Source: a virus. From it: a stretch of DNA of 26,627 nucleotides. The stretch is taken from the IMG/VR virus record IMGVR_UViG_3300021368_001271, positions 1 through 26,627 of that record. The stretch is one strand, 5' to 3'. Below the pieces are notes generated by a model, which was given only the letters and a program-made list of their open reading frames with translations, made no database searches and was not told where the DNA came from. A program made the translations under genes and the position numbers. Below are positions 7,273-14,785 of this stretch, piece by piece; positions within the stretch are counted from its first letter, which is position 1; each line of letters starts with the position of its first letter.

Positions 7273-8715
7273 ATGACAAAAATATTACAAGACTTAGGTG
7301 CGGAAAGAGCAGTCCTTGCTGGTCTTTTTGCTCACGGTCTAGAATCATATATTGAAGTTTCAGATATTCTAGACCACAACAGCTTTGCTGCGCAAAACAA
7401 TCAAATTATCTACAAGTGTGTGGAAAAGATTTTTGCAAACGAAGCAGAAGTTGACATAGCTTCATTTATATCCGCCGCTGAACGCTTAGGGTTTGCTGAA
7501 ACCTTTAAGGACAAGCGCGAGTTAAATTACATTAAATCTCTCATGGACTTTCCAGTAAAGAGAGATAATATTCTACACTTCGCTGCGCAAATTAAGAAAT
7601 TTGAATTGGGCAGGAAGATACAGCGATTGGCAAAAAAGATATCTTTTGACGCAGAACAAATAACTGGGGATGAAGATGTAGACGAGATCGTATCCATAAT
7701 CGAAAATCCCATTGTAGAATTTCTAAAAGAAGATGACAACAACAAGAGACCCGAAAAGATTGGAGAGGGCGTAGAAGAATATATAGACTTCTTGCTTGAG
7801 AACAAATGCGATCAAATTGGAATACCTAGTGGGTTTGACAGATATGACGCAGCTATTGGTGGCGGTCTTCGACGTAAATGTGTAGACCTTATTTCTGCTA
7901 GACCAAAAGTTGGTAAGTCTGTATTTGGAGACAATGTGGCTATCAACGTAGCTAAGAAAGGCATACCAGTCTTAATGCTCGACACCGAGATGAGCAAAGA
8001 AGATCATCTCAACAGGATTATCGCAAGTATAAGCAAAGTTCCAATCAATGATATTTCTACTGGGTCTTTTGAGAACAATGAAGAACAATTTATTGCAGTT
8101 CAAGATGCCGTAAAAGAGATCAAAGAAATACCATATACCTACGCAACGGTTGCTGGTATGCCATTTGAGTCTATCTTAAATGTAATTAAGAGATGGGTTT
8201 TACAAGAAGTTGGTACAGATGAAAACGGTAGAACTAACGAGTGCTTGGTTGTTTATGATTATTTGAAACTGATGTCATCTACATCTATATCTAATAATAT
8301 ACAAGAATATCAAGCTCTTGGTTTTCAAATTACAAACCTCCATAACCTTGCGGTTAAGTATGACTTTGCCTGTCTGTCCTTTGTGCAGTTGAATAGAGAT
8401 GGTATCACCAAAGAATCTACGGACGCTGTAAGTGGATCTGATAGACTTATTTGGCTGTGTACGTCATTCTCTATCTTTAAAGAAAAGTCAGCAGAGGAAT
8501 TAGCAGAGGACGGCCCAAGGGCTGGAAATAGAAAGTTAGTGCCAATCGTTTCCCGTCATGGACCTGGGATGCAAGATGGAAACTACATAAACCTAAACAT
8601 GAGCGGGCAACACGCCTTGCTTACAGAATTAAGAACTAGAGATGAACTCGTAGCAACAGGTGGTGCAGACGCTATTGAAGGTGCTGAACTACCATTTGAG
8701 GAAAATGCAGAATGA
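7273..8715 (+). CDS. dnaB: Replicative DnaB-type helicase
   Basis: A hexameric 5'-3' replicative helicase of the DnaB/gp41 group, 480 residues from the ATG at 7273, one base after the previous stop. A GTG at 7234 would lengthen it within the zinc ribbon gene and is less likely. The N-terminal domain starts with the DnaB-like ERAVLAGLF segment (11-19), which interacts with primase in the family. The RecA-like motor domain has Walker A ARPKVGKS (209-216), the catalytic glutamate in DTEM (E239), Walker B VVYDYLKLM (D329) and the SFVQLNR motif (369-375) contacting DNA and sensing ATP. Its primase partner is encoded at 9068. No intein is seen, although phage dnaB genes often carry one. Confidence 0.93.
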   Translation: MTKILQDLGAERAVLAGLFAHGLESYIEVSDILDHNSFAAQNNQIIYKCVEKIFANEAEVDIASFISAAERLGFAETFKDKRELNYIKSLMDFPVKRDNILHFAAQIKKFELGRKIQRLAKKISFDAEQITGDEDVDEIVSIIENPIVEFLKEDDNNKRPEKIGEGVEEYIDFLLENKCDQIGIPSGFDRYDAAIGGGLRRKCVDLISARPKVGKSVFGDNVAINVAKKGIPVLMLDTEMSKEDHLNRIIASISKVPINDISTGSFENNEEQFIAVQDAVKEIKEIPYTYATVAGMPFESILNVIKRWVLQEVGTDENGRTNECLVVYDYLKLMSSTSISNNIQEYQALGFQITNLHNLAVKYDFACLSFVQLNRDGITKESTDAVSGSDRLIWLCTSFSIFKEKSAEELAEDGPRAGNRKLVPIVSRHGPGMQDGNYINLNMSGQHALLTELRTRDELVATGGADAIEGAELPFEENAE

Positions 8716-8933
8716 ATTATAAAGCACACTTTCAAGGTGGGCCAAAACATGGTGATGTAGACCCAACGCCACGCGCGCTAGAGGTTTACACTGTAACTAC
8801 AATTTATGATATAAGTGGATTTAGAACTGTGTCTAAATATAATTTAGTAGACCAAAAGGGTGATGATCTATACTACCATTTAGATGAAGAAAGATTTGAC
8901 GGAGTTAACCCAACTCCATTTCAGAGAAATTAA
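8712..8933 (+). CDS. Small hypothetical protein
   Basis: A 73-residue protein starting at the ATG that overlaps the helicase stop (ATGA), with GAGGA about ten bases upstream. It opens with YKAHFQGGPKHGDV and has strand-rich stretches (LEVYTVTTIYDISGFRTVSKYNL), suggesting a small beta-sheet domain; the ending is DGVNPTPFQRN. No cysteines, membrane segment or known motif are present. It lies between helicase and a tiny membrane protein and has no assignable function. Confidence 0.6.
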   Translation: MNYKAHFQGGPKHGDVDPTPRALEVYTVTTIYDISGFRTVSKYNLVDQKGDDLYYHLDEERFDGVNPTPFQRN

Positions 8934-8934
8934 T

Positions 8935-9093
8935 ATGAGTGTATACGCTTTAATTATTGCTACGTTGTGTTATATAGTTACGGCACTCAGCAATTTGAAA
9001 CAAAAAGATTACCCCCACGCGCTGGTGTGGTTTGCATACGCTGTCGCTAACTTTGGATTACTTTGGTATGAATGGAACAAAACAAAAGCTTGA
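8935..9093 (+). CDS. Tiny two-helix membrane protein
   Basis: A 52-residue protein from the ATG at 8935; a longer in-frame version from 8884 would lie inside the previous gene and is rejected. Two hydrophobic segments are visible: YALIIATLCYIVTALS (4-19) and ALVWFAYAVANFGLLWYEW (28-46), separated by a short charged turn (NLKQKDYPH). This hairpin topology fits a small inner-membrane protein. Holin-like activity is possible on size and topology alone, but the position inside the replication block rather than near a lysin argues for caution. The primase gene starts within its last 26 bases. Confidence 0.62.
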   Translation: MSVYALIIATLCYIVTALSNLKQKDYPHALVWFAYAVANFGLLWYEWNKTKA

Positions 9094-10087
9094 TCTGAAT
9101 AAAGTCAGAGATATTATCTTTAAAGACTTATTCTTACTACTAAACGATCTAGAGTTAGACTATCAAACTAAGAATAATAACGTGTTTATGAGATGTCCCA
9201 TACATCATGGCGACAACGATAACGGCGTGTCTATATCTCTAACGCATAAAAATTGGCGCTGCTGGACAAGGAGTTGCCATGAAGATAGTAGTACAAACAT
9301 ATTTGGATTTATACAATCTGTATTTACAGAAAGAGGACAAGACGCTTCTTTTTCTGATATCTTGCGATATGTATGCAAGTTGTACAAGATCAGAGAGACA
9401 GAGCCAAAGAAGGAAAAGATAGAAGACCCATACGAAGATTTTAGTGAAATTGTAAAAATCTTTAAGCATAATTCTCATTCCAAGGATATAATAATAGAGG
9501 ATGTAAAAACCTGCGGGAACTCACCTTATTTTGAATCCAGAGGTTTCTACACTAATACTCTTAAACACTTTGGGGTAGAAGATTGCTTAGGCAAAAACTC
9601 TGTAATGAGTAATAGGTCTATCATACCCGTGTTTTACAGAGAAGAAAAGGTTGGTTTCATAGCTAGAGCTACTAAGTCATGGCAAACGCCAAAGTATTTG
9701 TTTTCTGATGGATTTAAGAAAGCGAATTATTTATATAATTATGATAAAGCGCTAGATAGGTCGCTAGAAACCGCAACCCTTTTTCTCGTAGAAGGACAAG
9801 GTGATGTTTGGAGAATGTATGAAGCTGGGGTCACAAATTGTGTTGGGCTTTTTGGTAAAGACATTTCAAGCAGACAAAAAGATCTACTGTTAAAAAGCGG
9901 TGCAACTAAAATAGTCGTGCTTACGGACAACGACCAAGCTGGCAGAGAGTCAAAGATAAAGATACAAAGAGAGTTATTTAGGTCATTCAATTTAAAGTTC
10001 CCAAAGATTGTGGGTAAAGATATTGGTGACATGTCAATAGAGTCCATACAACAAAATATACTTTACGATTTAAAAGGTAGTTACTGA
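9068..10087 (+). CDS. dnaG: DnaG-type DNA primase
   Basis: Synthesises RNA primers for lagging-strand synthesis together with the DnaB-type helicase. From the ATG at 9068 the protein has 339 residues, short compared with about 580 in E. coli. The N-terminal zinc-binding module has C43-P-I-H46 and C65...C70-H71, a variant of the CHC2 pattern with four instead of two residues in the last pair. The Toprim domain follows: FLVEGQGD (E242), VVLTDNDQAG (D287, D289) and GKDIGDMS (316-323). The helicase-binding C-terminal domain of bacterial DnaG is missing, as in several phage primases. The start overlaps the tiny membrane gene by 26 bases and has a poor ribosome site; a TTG at 9032 is the alternative. 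Confidence 0.88.
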   Translation: MNGTKQKLDLNKVRDIIFKDLFLLLNDLELDYQTKNNNVFMRCPIHHGDNDNGVSISLTHKNWRCWTRSCHEDSSTNIFGFIQSVFTERGQDASFSDILRYVCKLYKIRETEPKKEKIEDPYEDFSEIVKIFKHNSHSKDIIIEDVKTCGNSPYFESRGFYTNTLKHFGVEDCLGKNSVMSNRSIIPVFYREEKVGFIARATKSWQTPKYLFSDGFKKANYLYNYDKALDRSLETATLFLVEGQGDVWRMYEAGVTNCVGLFGKDISSRQKDLLLKSGATKIVVLTDNDQAGRESKIKIQRELFRSFNLKFPKIVGKDIGDMSIESIQQNILYDLKGSY

Positions 10088-10836
10088 TGATTTTAGGTAT
10101 TTCTGGCAAGAAGCAGGCGGGTAAAACAACTATTGCCAATATTTTTCACGGGGCTGTTTTGAAAAAGAATGGCATGGTGAAAGATTACAACGTGAGCGAA
10201 ACTGGTAAATTAATTATCAAAACGGTAAACGCTCAGGGGCAAGAAGGGTGGGGCGAGTTTGACATTGAAAGAAAAGATGAACAGTTTATTGAATACGCGC
10301 ACTACAATATGTGGCCGCACGTCAAGTTATATAATTTTGCTGACTCCCTAAAAGACATGTGCATAAACTTGTTTGGATTTACATACGAACAGGCATATGG
10401 AACTAACGAACAAAAAGAAGAATTGATTCCACACTTACTGTGGAAAAATATGCCAAGAGGCAGAGTTGGCAAGAAACAACCAAAAAGAGAAATGACAGCG
10501 CGTGAATTCATGCAATTTTTTGGTACAGATGTTATGAGAAAGATGCACAACGACGTTTGGGCAAACGCCTGTTTAAATAAAATTACTAGAGAGGGTAGTG
10601 ATCTTGCTATTATAGCAGATGTCAGATTCCCAAATGAAGTTGAGGCTATCAATAAAGCTGGTGGCAAAGTATTGAGATTAGAGAGGGATGTTCATGAAGA
10701 TAACCATGATAGTGAAACTGCGTTAGACGTAAAGAAATACGATCATAGTAACTTCTGGCATGTGCTTGACAATAGAGAGATGACTATTCAGGATACTATA
10801 ACTGAAGTCAAATCTTTATTGGAGAAAATTGAATGA
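10087..10836 (+). CDS. Deoxynucleoside monophosphate kinase
   Basis: Resembles the phage T4 gp1 family of dNMP kinases, which phosphorylate deoxynucleoside monophosphates to feed phage DNA synthesis. The protein (249 residues) opens with the P-loop GKKQAGKTT (7-15). Further family marks are the YNFADSLKDMCINLFG segment (LID/substrate region), REFMQFFGTDVMRKMHNDVW in the middle, and IIADVRFPNEVEAI in the Walker B-like strand, followed by LRLERDVHEDNHDSE. It acts alongside the dUTPase. The ATG overlaps the primase stop and the gene end overlaps the next nuclease gene by four bases. Confidence 0.88.
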   Translation: MILGISGKKQAGKTTIANIFHGAVLKKNGMVKDYNVSETGKLIIKTVNAQGQEGWGEFDIERKDEQFIEYAHYNMWPHVKLYNFADSLKDMCINLFGFTYEQAYGTNEQKEELIPHLLWKNMPRGRVGKKQPKREMTAREFMQFFGTDVMRKMHNDVWANACLNKITREGSDLAIIADVRFPNEVEAINKAGGKVLRLERDVHEDNHDSETALDVKKYDHSNFWHVLDNREMTIQDTITEVKSLLEKIE

Positions 10837-11870
10837 TTGTTACCTACATCAGATCGTCAAGTTATAACAACTATGACTTCTGTCAAATGCAATACTTCCT
10901 GACCTATGTTTTGGGTCACAGATCGGATAGTAACAAAAAAGCTGACATGGGAACTATGGCGCACAAGGTCATGGAGATCTTAGCGGGTCTTAAAAAGTTT
11001 CAGCAAGACAATCCACGTAAAAAATATCTAGAGATTGTAGATGACAAGTGCGCTAAAATTAGAGTTCACAAAGATAGGTTGTATACGGACGACTTTGTTA
11101 GCGAGATGTGCGAGTTGGCTATTGACGCATACGCAAAAGATTCTATTCACAAGTTTTACCCAGCAGATAGGAAGGTTGTAGTTCAGACTGTTTTCACTTT
11201 CCTTACCCATTCTGACGGGTTGTTCGATCCACGACAGAGAAATATTTACCACCCAGAAGCGCAGTTTGATATACCAATTGAAGAAGACTGGGCTAAATTT
11301 GATTATGAAATCGACGGCAAAAAAGTCTCTGGACAGTTGGCAATTAAGGGGACTATTGACTTGACAACCCTTATTGCAGATGATACAATAGAAGTTATTG
11401 ACTGGAAGACTGGTCGAAGGATGGACTGGACAACTGGTCAAGTAAAAGATTACAAAAAACTAGAGAGTGACCCTCAACTATTACTGTATTTCTATGCTAT
11501 ATCTAAATTATATAAAGATTTCCCTAATAGAATTATGAGTATTTTCTTTTACAAAGATAAGGATGGTAAAGTAGATCCTATGCCATTTAGTATTTGCTTA
11601 GGGCCAGAAGATGAGAAGAGATTCTTAGGAATGTTGAAGAAAAGGTTTGAGGAGATACGTGACAACGTACTACCCCAACCACTAAGGTCGGATAGGTCTA
11701 GCTTTAAATGTCAGAAGCTGTGCCACTTTTACAAGAACAATTGGCCCGGAACTGATGAAAAAATGTGTATATTTATAGAGAAGAAGTTAAAAAAAGACGG
11801 GATGGACAAAACTATCCAAGACTGTACCAAAGAAGGGTTTTCAATAGGTTATTACGAGGCACCAGGATGA
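10833..11870 (+). CDS. RecB/Cas4-like PD-(D/E)XK nuclease with cysteine cluster
   Basis: A 345-residue nuclease of the RecB/Cas4 (PDDEXK_1) group. Motifs in order are the GTMAH segment (H44), GTIDL (D176), VIDWKTG (D190, K192) and a QLLLYFYA motif (215-222), the last being the family's conserved Q-x-x-x-Y helix. Cysteines C17, C293, C297 and C312 are placed like the four ligands of the iron-sulfur cluster in Cas4, AddB and Dna2-type nucleases, with one cysteine near the N-terminus and three near the C-terminus. It probably degrades or processes DNA ends during recombination. No CRISPR array or other cas gene is in the window. It overlaps both neighbours by four bases. Confidence 0.85.
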   Translation: MIVTYIRSSSYNNYDFCQMQYFLTYVLGHRSDSNKKADMGTMAHKVMEILAGLKKFQQDNPRKKYLEIVDDKCAKIRVHKDRLYTDDFVSEMCELAIDAYAKDSIHKFYPADRKVVVQTVFTFLTHSDGLFDPRQRNIYHPEAQFDIPIEEDWAKFDYEIDGKKVSGQLAIKGTIDLTTLIADDTIEVIDWKTGRRMDWTTGQVKDYKKLESDPQLLLYFYAISKLYKDFPNRIMSIFFYKDKDGKVDPMPFSICLGPEDEKRFLGMLKKRFEEIRDNVLPQPLRSDRSSFKCQKLCHFYKNNWPGTDEKMCIFIEKKLKKDGMDKTIQDCTKEGFSIGYYEAPG

Positions 11871-13096
11871 AAAGAAGAGATTTTATTAAGGTTGGCGCAA
11901 GCACCTTCGCAATCGGTAATGTTACAGCATCTTACGCTGATGAAAGCAAGAAGGATGATACAGCAGTATTATTCCTTTTTCTTGGGGGTGGCGCTAGCCA
12001 CATCGAAACCTTTAACCCCATACCACTTGCGCCTGCCGACAGAAGGTCTGTGACTGGAGCTATCAATACTAACGTAGCTGGTGTAGAAATCGGTGGTCTG
12101 TTCACAGAACTAGCGAAGCGTGCCGATAAGATTGCAATTCCTAGAGCGTTTGGTCACAGAGATCAAAATCACGCATCTGCTGTACACTGGGTTGTGACTG
12201 GTGAAGCTAACTTTGGCACTGGTTCTAGCTCAAAGTGGCCTAGTTTTGGAAGCATGATGAGCAAGCATCACGGGGTGAATACTGATGATGGCTTACCTAC
12301 CTATGTAAAATTAGGACAATACGACCATAATGGTGCGGCTTGGCTTGGCGGAAAGTACACAGGTTTTGATGCCACAAGGGAGGGTCGCAAAGACCTGCAA
12401 CTACTTGGCAAAAGCGAAGATTTTCAAAGAAGGCTACACGCCTTGAATGTTATTGACAACGGATTTATTGCTAAAGAACAGCAGATGGCAAAAGATTGGA
12501 GCGATCTTCGTAACCAGTCCGTAGATATTATTCTTGGTAACGGCTCTAAAGCTTTTCGCTTTGAAAACGATAAAGACTACGATAAGTTCAAGGATGCTAC
12601 ACTGGGGCAGGATGCCCTTACAGCAATTAGGCTACTAGAAGCTGGCTCTAAGTTTGTCTCATTGAGCTACGGAGGTTGGGATATGCACACTAATATCGCA
12701 ACTAGCCTACAAACCAGACAAGTAGAACTAGATCACTATCTAGCAAAAATTATGGACACATTAGAAGCCAGAGGTATGTATGAGCGAGTTATGCTTGTAG
12801 TCACTTCTGAGTTTGGACGTACACCAAAAGTTAACGCAAACCAAGGACGAGATCACTTTGGCAAATTATCGCCACTAATGATTAGCTGCGGCAGCTACGA
12901 GATGGGTAGGACAATCGGCACTTCTAGCCCAAATGCTGACGATTTTGACCAAGGAAGATCCACGCCAGAAGATTTAGCTTGGACTATTTACGATCACTTA
13001 AATATGCCAAGAAACGCAAGATACACCGCGACCGATGGTCGCCCACATAGTTTAGTTAAAGATGATTCTAAAAATATTTTAACGGAGATTGTATAA
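11867..13096 (+). CDS. DUF1501 protein with Tat-type leader
   Basis: A 409-residue member of DUF1501, a family related to the alkaline phosphatase/sulfatase superfamily and very abundant in Planctomycetes and Verrucomicrobia. Visible family marks are LFLGGGASHIETFNP (37-51), HRDQNHASAVHWVVTG (97-112), GGWDMH (269-274), EFGRTP (315-320) and GRDHF (327-331). Several of these hold the His/Asp/Glu residues expected to bind metal, although the usual HIDTFDP reads HIETFNP. The N-terminus MKRRDFIK has the twin-arginine motif, followed by a weakly hydrophobic stretch and a possible cleavage site after SYA (22-24), so export by Tat is predicted. I choose the ATG at 11867, overlapping the previous stop (ATGA) with GAGG upstream, over a GTG at 11765. 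The enzymatic activity of the family is not established. A periplasmic or surface role during infection is possible. Confidence 0.88.
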   Translation: MKRRDFIKVGASTFAIGNVTASYADESKKDDTAVLFLFLGGGASHIETFNPIPLAPADRRSVTGAINTNVAGVEIGGLFTELAKRADKIAIPRAFGHRDQNHASAVHWVVTGEANFGTGSSSKWPSFGSMMSKHHGVNTDDGLPTYVKLGQYDHNGAAWLGGKYTGFDATREGRKDLQLLGKSEDFQRRLHALNVIDNGFIAKEQQMAKDWSDLRNQSVDIILGNGSKAFRFENDKDYDKFKDATLGQDALTAIRLLEAGSKFVSLSYGGWDMHTNIATSLQTRQVELDHYLAKIMDTLEARGMYERVMLVVTSEFGRTPKVNANQGRDHFGKLSPLMISCGSYEMGRTIGTSSPNADDFDQGRSTPEDLAWTIYDHLNMPRNARYTATDGRPHSLVKDDSKNILTEIV

Positions 13097-14448
13097 TGCC
13101 GATTCCATCCAAGAAAGACGGTGAAGATAAAAGCGTGTTCATGAGTCGCTGCATGAGCGATCCAACTATGAAGTCTGAATATAAAGACGGGAAACAAAGA
13201 ACCGCCATTTGTATTAGTAAGGCTACTGAAGGTCTTGATTACCTTGAGGCTGGTGACTTTGCTCACTACTTTAATACCTACGGATACACAGAGGAAGTAA
13301 CTGAAGAAAATCTATACATACCAGAAGAATCTGAATATGAAGACTGGGGTGAAGAAACAGAAGAATGGGACTGGGCTTCAGAACGACCTGGGCTTTGGGA
13401 AAACATTCGTAGAAAGAAAGAGCGCGAAGGTAAAAACTATAAGCCTGCCAAAACAGAAAAAGAAGGCAGACCCACTCAAGAACAATTAAAAAGAGCGCAA
13501 TCTGCTACAGATGTATTTGACAATCCGGGAGAAGCTGCAAAAAGAGCAAAAGAACTTGGTCTTACGGGTGTTCACAAGCATGGCGATAAGCAGTTCATGC
13601 CTGGGAAAACACATGAAGAGTACATGGCAGCGATAAAGAAAAGTAAAGCTGAAGAAGCGGCCTCGTATGCAGATCACGCAGAAGCAGATGAACCGGGGCC
13701 AAAAGATCCCCGTAGAACTCCTGCGCCAAAAAAAGATCAGAAGAAAGGTTCTAAAAAGAATAAGCCAGACAGTGCAAAAGATGGTTCTGGCAAAATTACT
13801 TTTAGTAAAGAAGTTACCGCTCAACTGGCAGCAAAAGTCAAAGAGCATAATGCTAAAGGTAAAGGTTCTAAAGCTACACTGGGTATGCTAAAAGCTGTAT
13901 ATCGTAGAGGTGCTGGAGCGTTTTCAACTAGCCATGCGCCAAAGATGAGTCGTCACGGTTGGGCAATCGCTAGAGTAAACGCCTTCCTGAAGCTACTTAG
14001 AACGGGCAGGCCGTCTAACCCTAAGTACACTACAGATGATGACCTGCTACCAAAGGGTCATCCTAAGAAGAAATCTTCTGCAAACTTTGAGTATCAAGAC
14101 CCACAAACTGGTCAGATATATAAATTTGAAAGAAAGGGTATTTACAAAAAAGATGATAGATTTTTGGTCTACAAGGGTAGAGCAGAAGTAGAGTATGCTG
14201 AGTCTGCTGAATATCAAGGCCGTAAAGTAAAACTTGGTAAACCTTTTAGAACTCCAAATGGTCCAAAGAAAAGCTCAGTGTATGTAAAGAACGACAAAGG
14301 TAATGTTGTGAAGGTAAACTTTGGCGATCCAAATATGAAAATTAAGAAGAGTGACCCTGGTCGTCGCAAGAATTTTAGAGCAAGGCATAATTGTGACAAT
14401 CCGGGACCAAGATGGAAAGCAAGGTACTGGTCATGTAGAGCTTGGTGA
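13096..14448 (+). CDS. Multi-domain phage protein (head/packaging-type modules)
   Basis: A 450-residue protein built from modules I recall from phage head-protease, capsid-associated and uncharacterised phage proteins. Part one (1-45) has the repeated-type motif FMSRCMSDPTM...DGKQRTAIC. An acidic, Trp-rich linker (65-100) follows. Part two (133-180) carries AKRAKELGLTGVHKHGDKQ and MPGKTHEEY. A Lys-rich low-complexity spacer leads to part three (230-320) with MLKAVYRRGAGAFSTSH and HGWAIARVNAFL, resembling a DUF5824-type domain. Part four (330-450) ends in FRARHNCDNPG and ARYWSCRAW, a Cys/Arg-rich tail often found at the C-terminus of such proteins. The function is not known; binding of DNA or capsid is a guess. 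The gene begins on the last base of the DUF1501 gene. Confidence 0.7.
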   Translation: MPIPSKKDGEDKSVFMSRCMSDPTMKSEYKDGKQRTAICISKATEGLDYLEAGDFAHYFNTYGYTEEVTEENLYIPEESEYEDWGEETEEWDWASERPGLWENIRRKKEREGKNYKPAKTEKEGRPTQEQLKRAQSATDVFDNPGEAAKRAKELGLTGVHKHGDKQFMPGKTHEEYMAAIKKSKAEEAASYADHAEADEPGPKDPRRTPAPKKDQKKGSKKNKPDSAKDGSGKITFSKEVTAQLAAKVKEHNAKGKGSKATLGMLKAVYRRGAGAFSTSHAPKMSRHGWAIARVNAFLKLLRTGRPSNPKYTTDDDLLPKGHPKKKSSANFEYQDPQTGQIYKFERKGIYKKDDRFLVYKGRAEVEYAESAEYQGRKVKLGKPFRTPNGPKKSSVYVKNDKGNVVKVNFGDPNMKIKKSDPGRRKNFRARHNCDNPGPRWKARYWSCRAW

Positions 14449-14452
14449 TGTC

Positions 14453-14719
14453 ATGATACACGATGTAACTCCAGCAAAACTATATAAAATTAACGACAAG
14501 CATAATCTTATTGTTATTGAAGATAGAGATGGAGAGTTGCATAATTTAATTTTCTCTAATAGAGAAGTGTTGAAAGGCAGGTTTAGAGGGGCGAGAGACA
14601 AAGATAGAACACCAGAGTACAGGTTAAAATCATATTACGGTGTTGAAAATATTGTGACGTGCGCTCTCGTCTCTCTTGGGTTAGGAATTTTAATAGGATA
14701 TTTTTGTGGCAATCTATAA
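14453..14719 (+). CDS. Small C-terminally anchored membrane protein
   Basis: The frame is open from a GTG at 14351, but that start would lie within the conserved C-terminus of the previous gene. The ATG at 14453 leaves a four-base gap and follows a GGTGA sequence, so the 88-residue version is preferred. Residues 1-60 are a charged cytoplasmic-like domain with strands (KHNLIVIEDRDGELHNLIF). Residues 66-86 form a single hydrophobic segment (NIVTCALVSLGLGILIGYF), giving a tail-anchored topology. No family is recognised. It is the last gene before the promoter of the polymerase operon. Confidence 0.6.
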   Translation: MIHDVTPAKLYKINDKHNLIVIEDRDGELHNLIFSNREVLKGRFRGARDKDRTPEYRLKSYYGVENIVTCALVSLGLGILIGYFCGNL

Positions 14720-14726
14720 TTAGATT
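14711..14726. repeat. Short inverted repeat across stop codon and -35 region
   Basis: AATCTA and TAGATT form a perfect 6-base inverted repeat around TAAT. It covers the stop codon of the small membrane gene and touches the first two bases of the -35 box. It could be an operator half-site pair or a weak hairpin. With so few, AT-rich bases it could also be chance, and there is no T-run to make it a terminator. Confidence 0.3.
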
Positions 14727-14753
14727 GAAAAATCCTGCTACCCAGAATATAAT
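14725..14753 (+). promoter_or_regulatory. Near-consensus sigma70-type promoter for the polymerase operon
   Basis: TTGAAA (14725-14730) and TATAAT (14748-14753) are separated by exactly 17 bases. The -10 box is a perfect match and the -35 box matches at five of six positions to the bacterial housekeeping consensus. It lies in the longest non-coding gap of the window (14720-14785), 32 bases before the ATG of dnaE-N, with AGGAG at 14773-14777 as ribosome site. Transcription should start around 14760. This implies that host RNA polymerase can transcribe the polymerase, exonuclease and SSB genes independently of the upstream replication genes. Confidence 0.7.
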
Positions 14754-14785
14754 ATATTGAACTTAAATTGATAGGAGAATATTGA

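Noticed and set aside
8935-9093. Holin
   Set aside because: Two membrane segments fit, but no lysin or spanin is nearby and the gene sits in the replication block; listed only as a small membrane protein.
10833-11870. Part of a CRISPR-Cas system
   Set aside because: The nuclease resembles Cas4, but there is no repeat array, cas1, cas2 or effector in the window.
13667-13891. Lys-rich + strand ORF inside the 13096-14448 gene
   Set aside because: Out-of-frame shadow of a Lys-rich linker.
14351-14452. GTG at 14351 as start of the small membrane protein
   Set aside because: It would overlap the conserved Cys/Arg tail of the upstream gene by nearly 100 bases; the ATG at 14453 has a better position.
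14711-14726. Rho-independent terminator
   Set aside because: The stem is only six AT-rich base pairs and no T-run follows.
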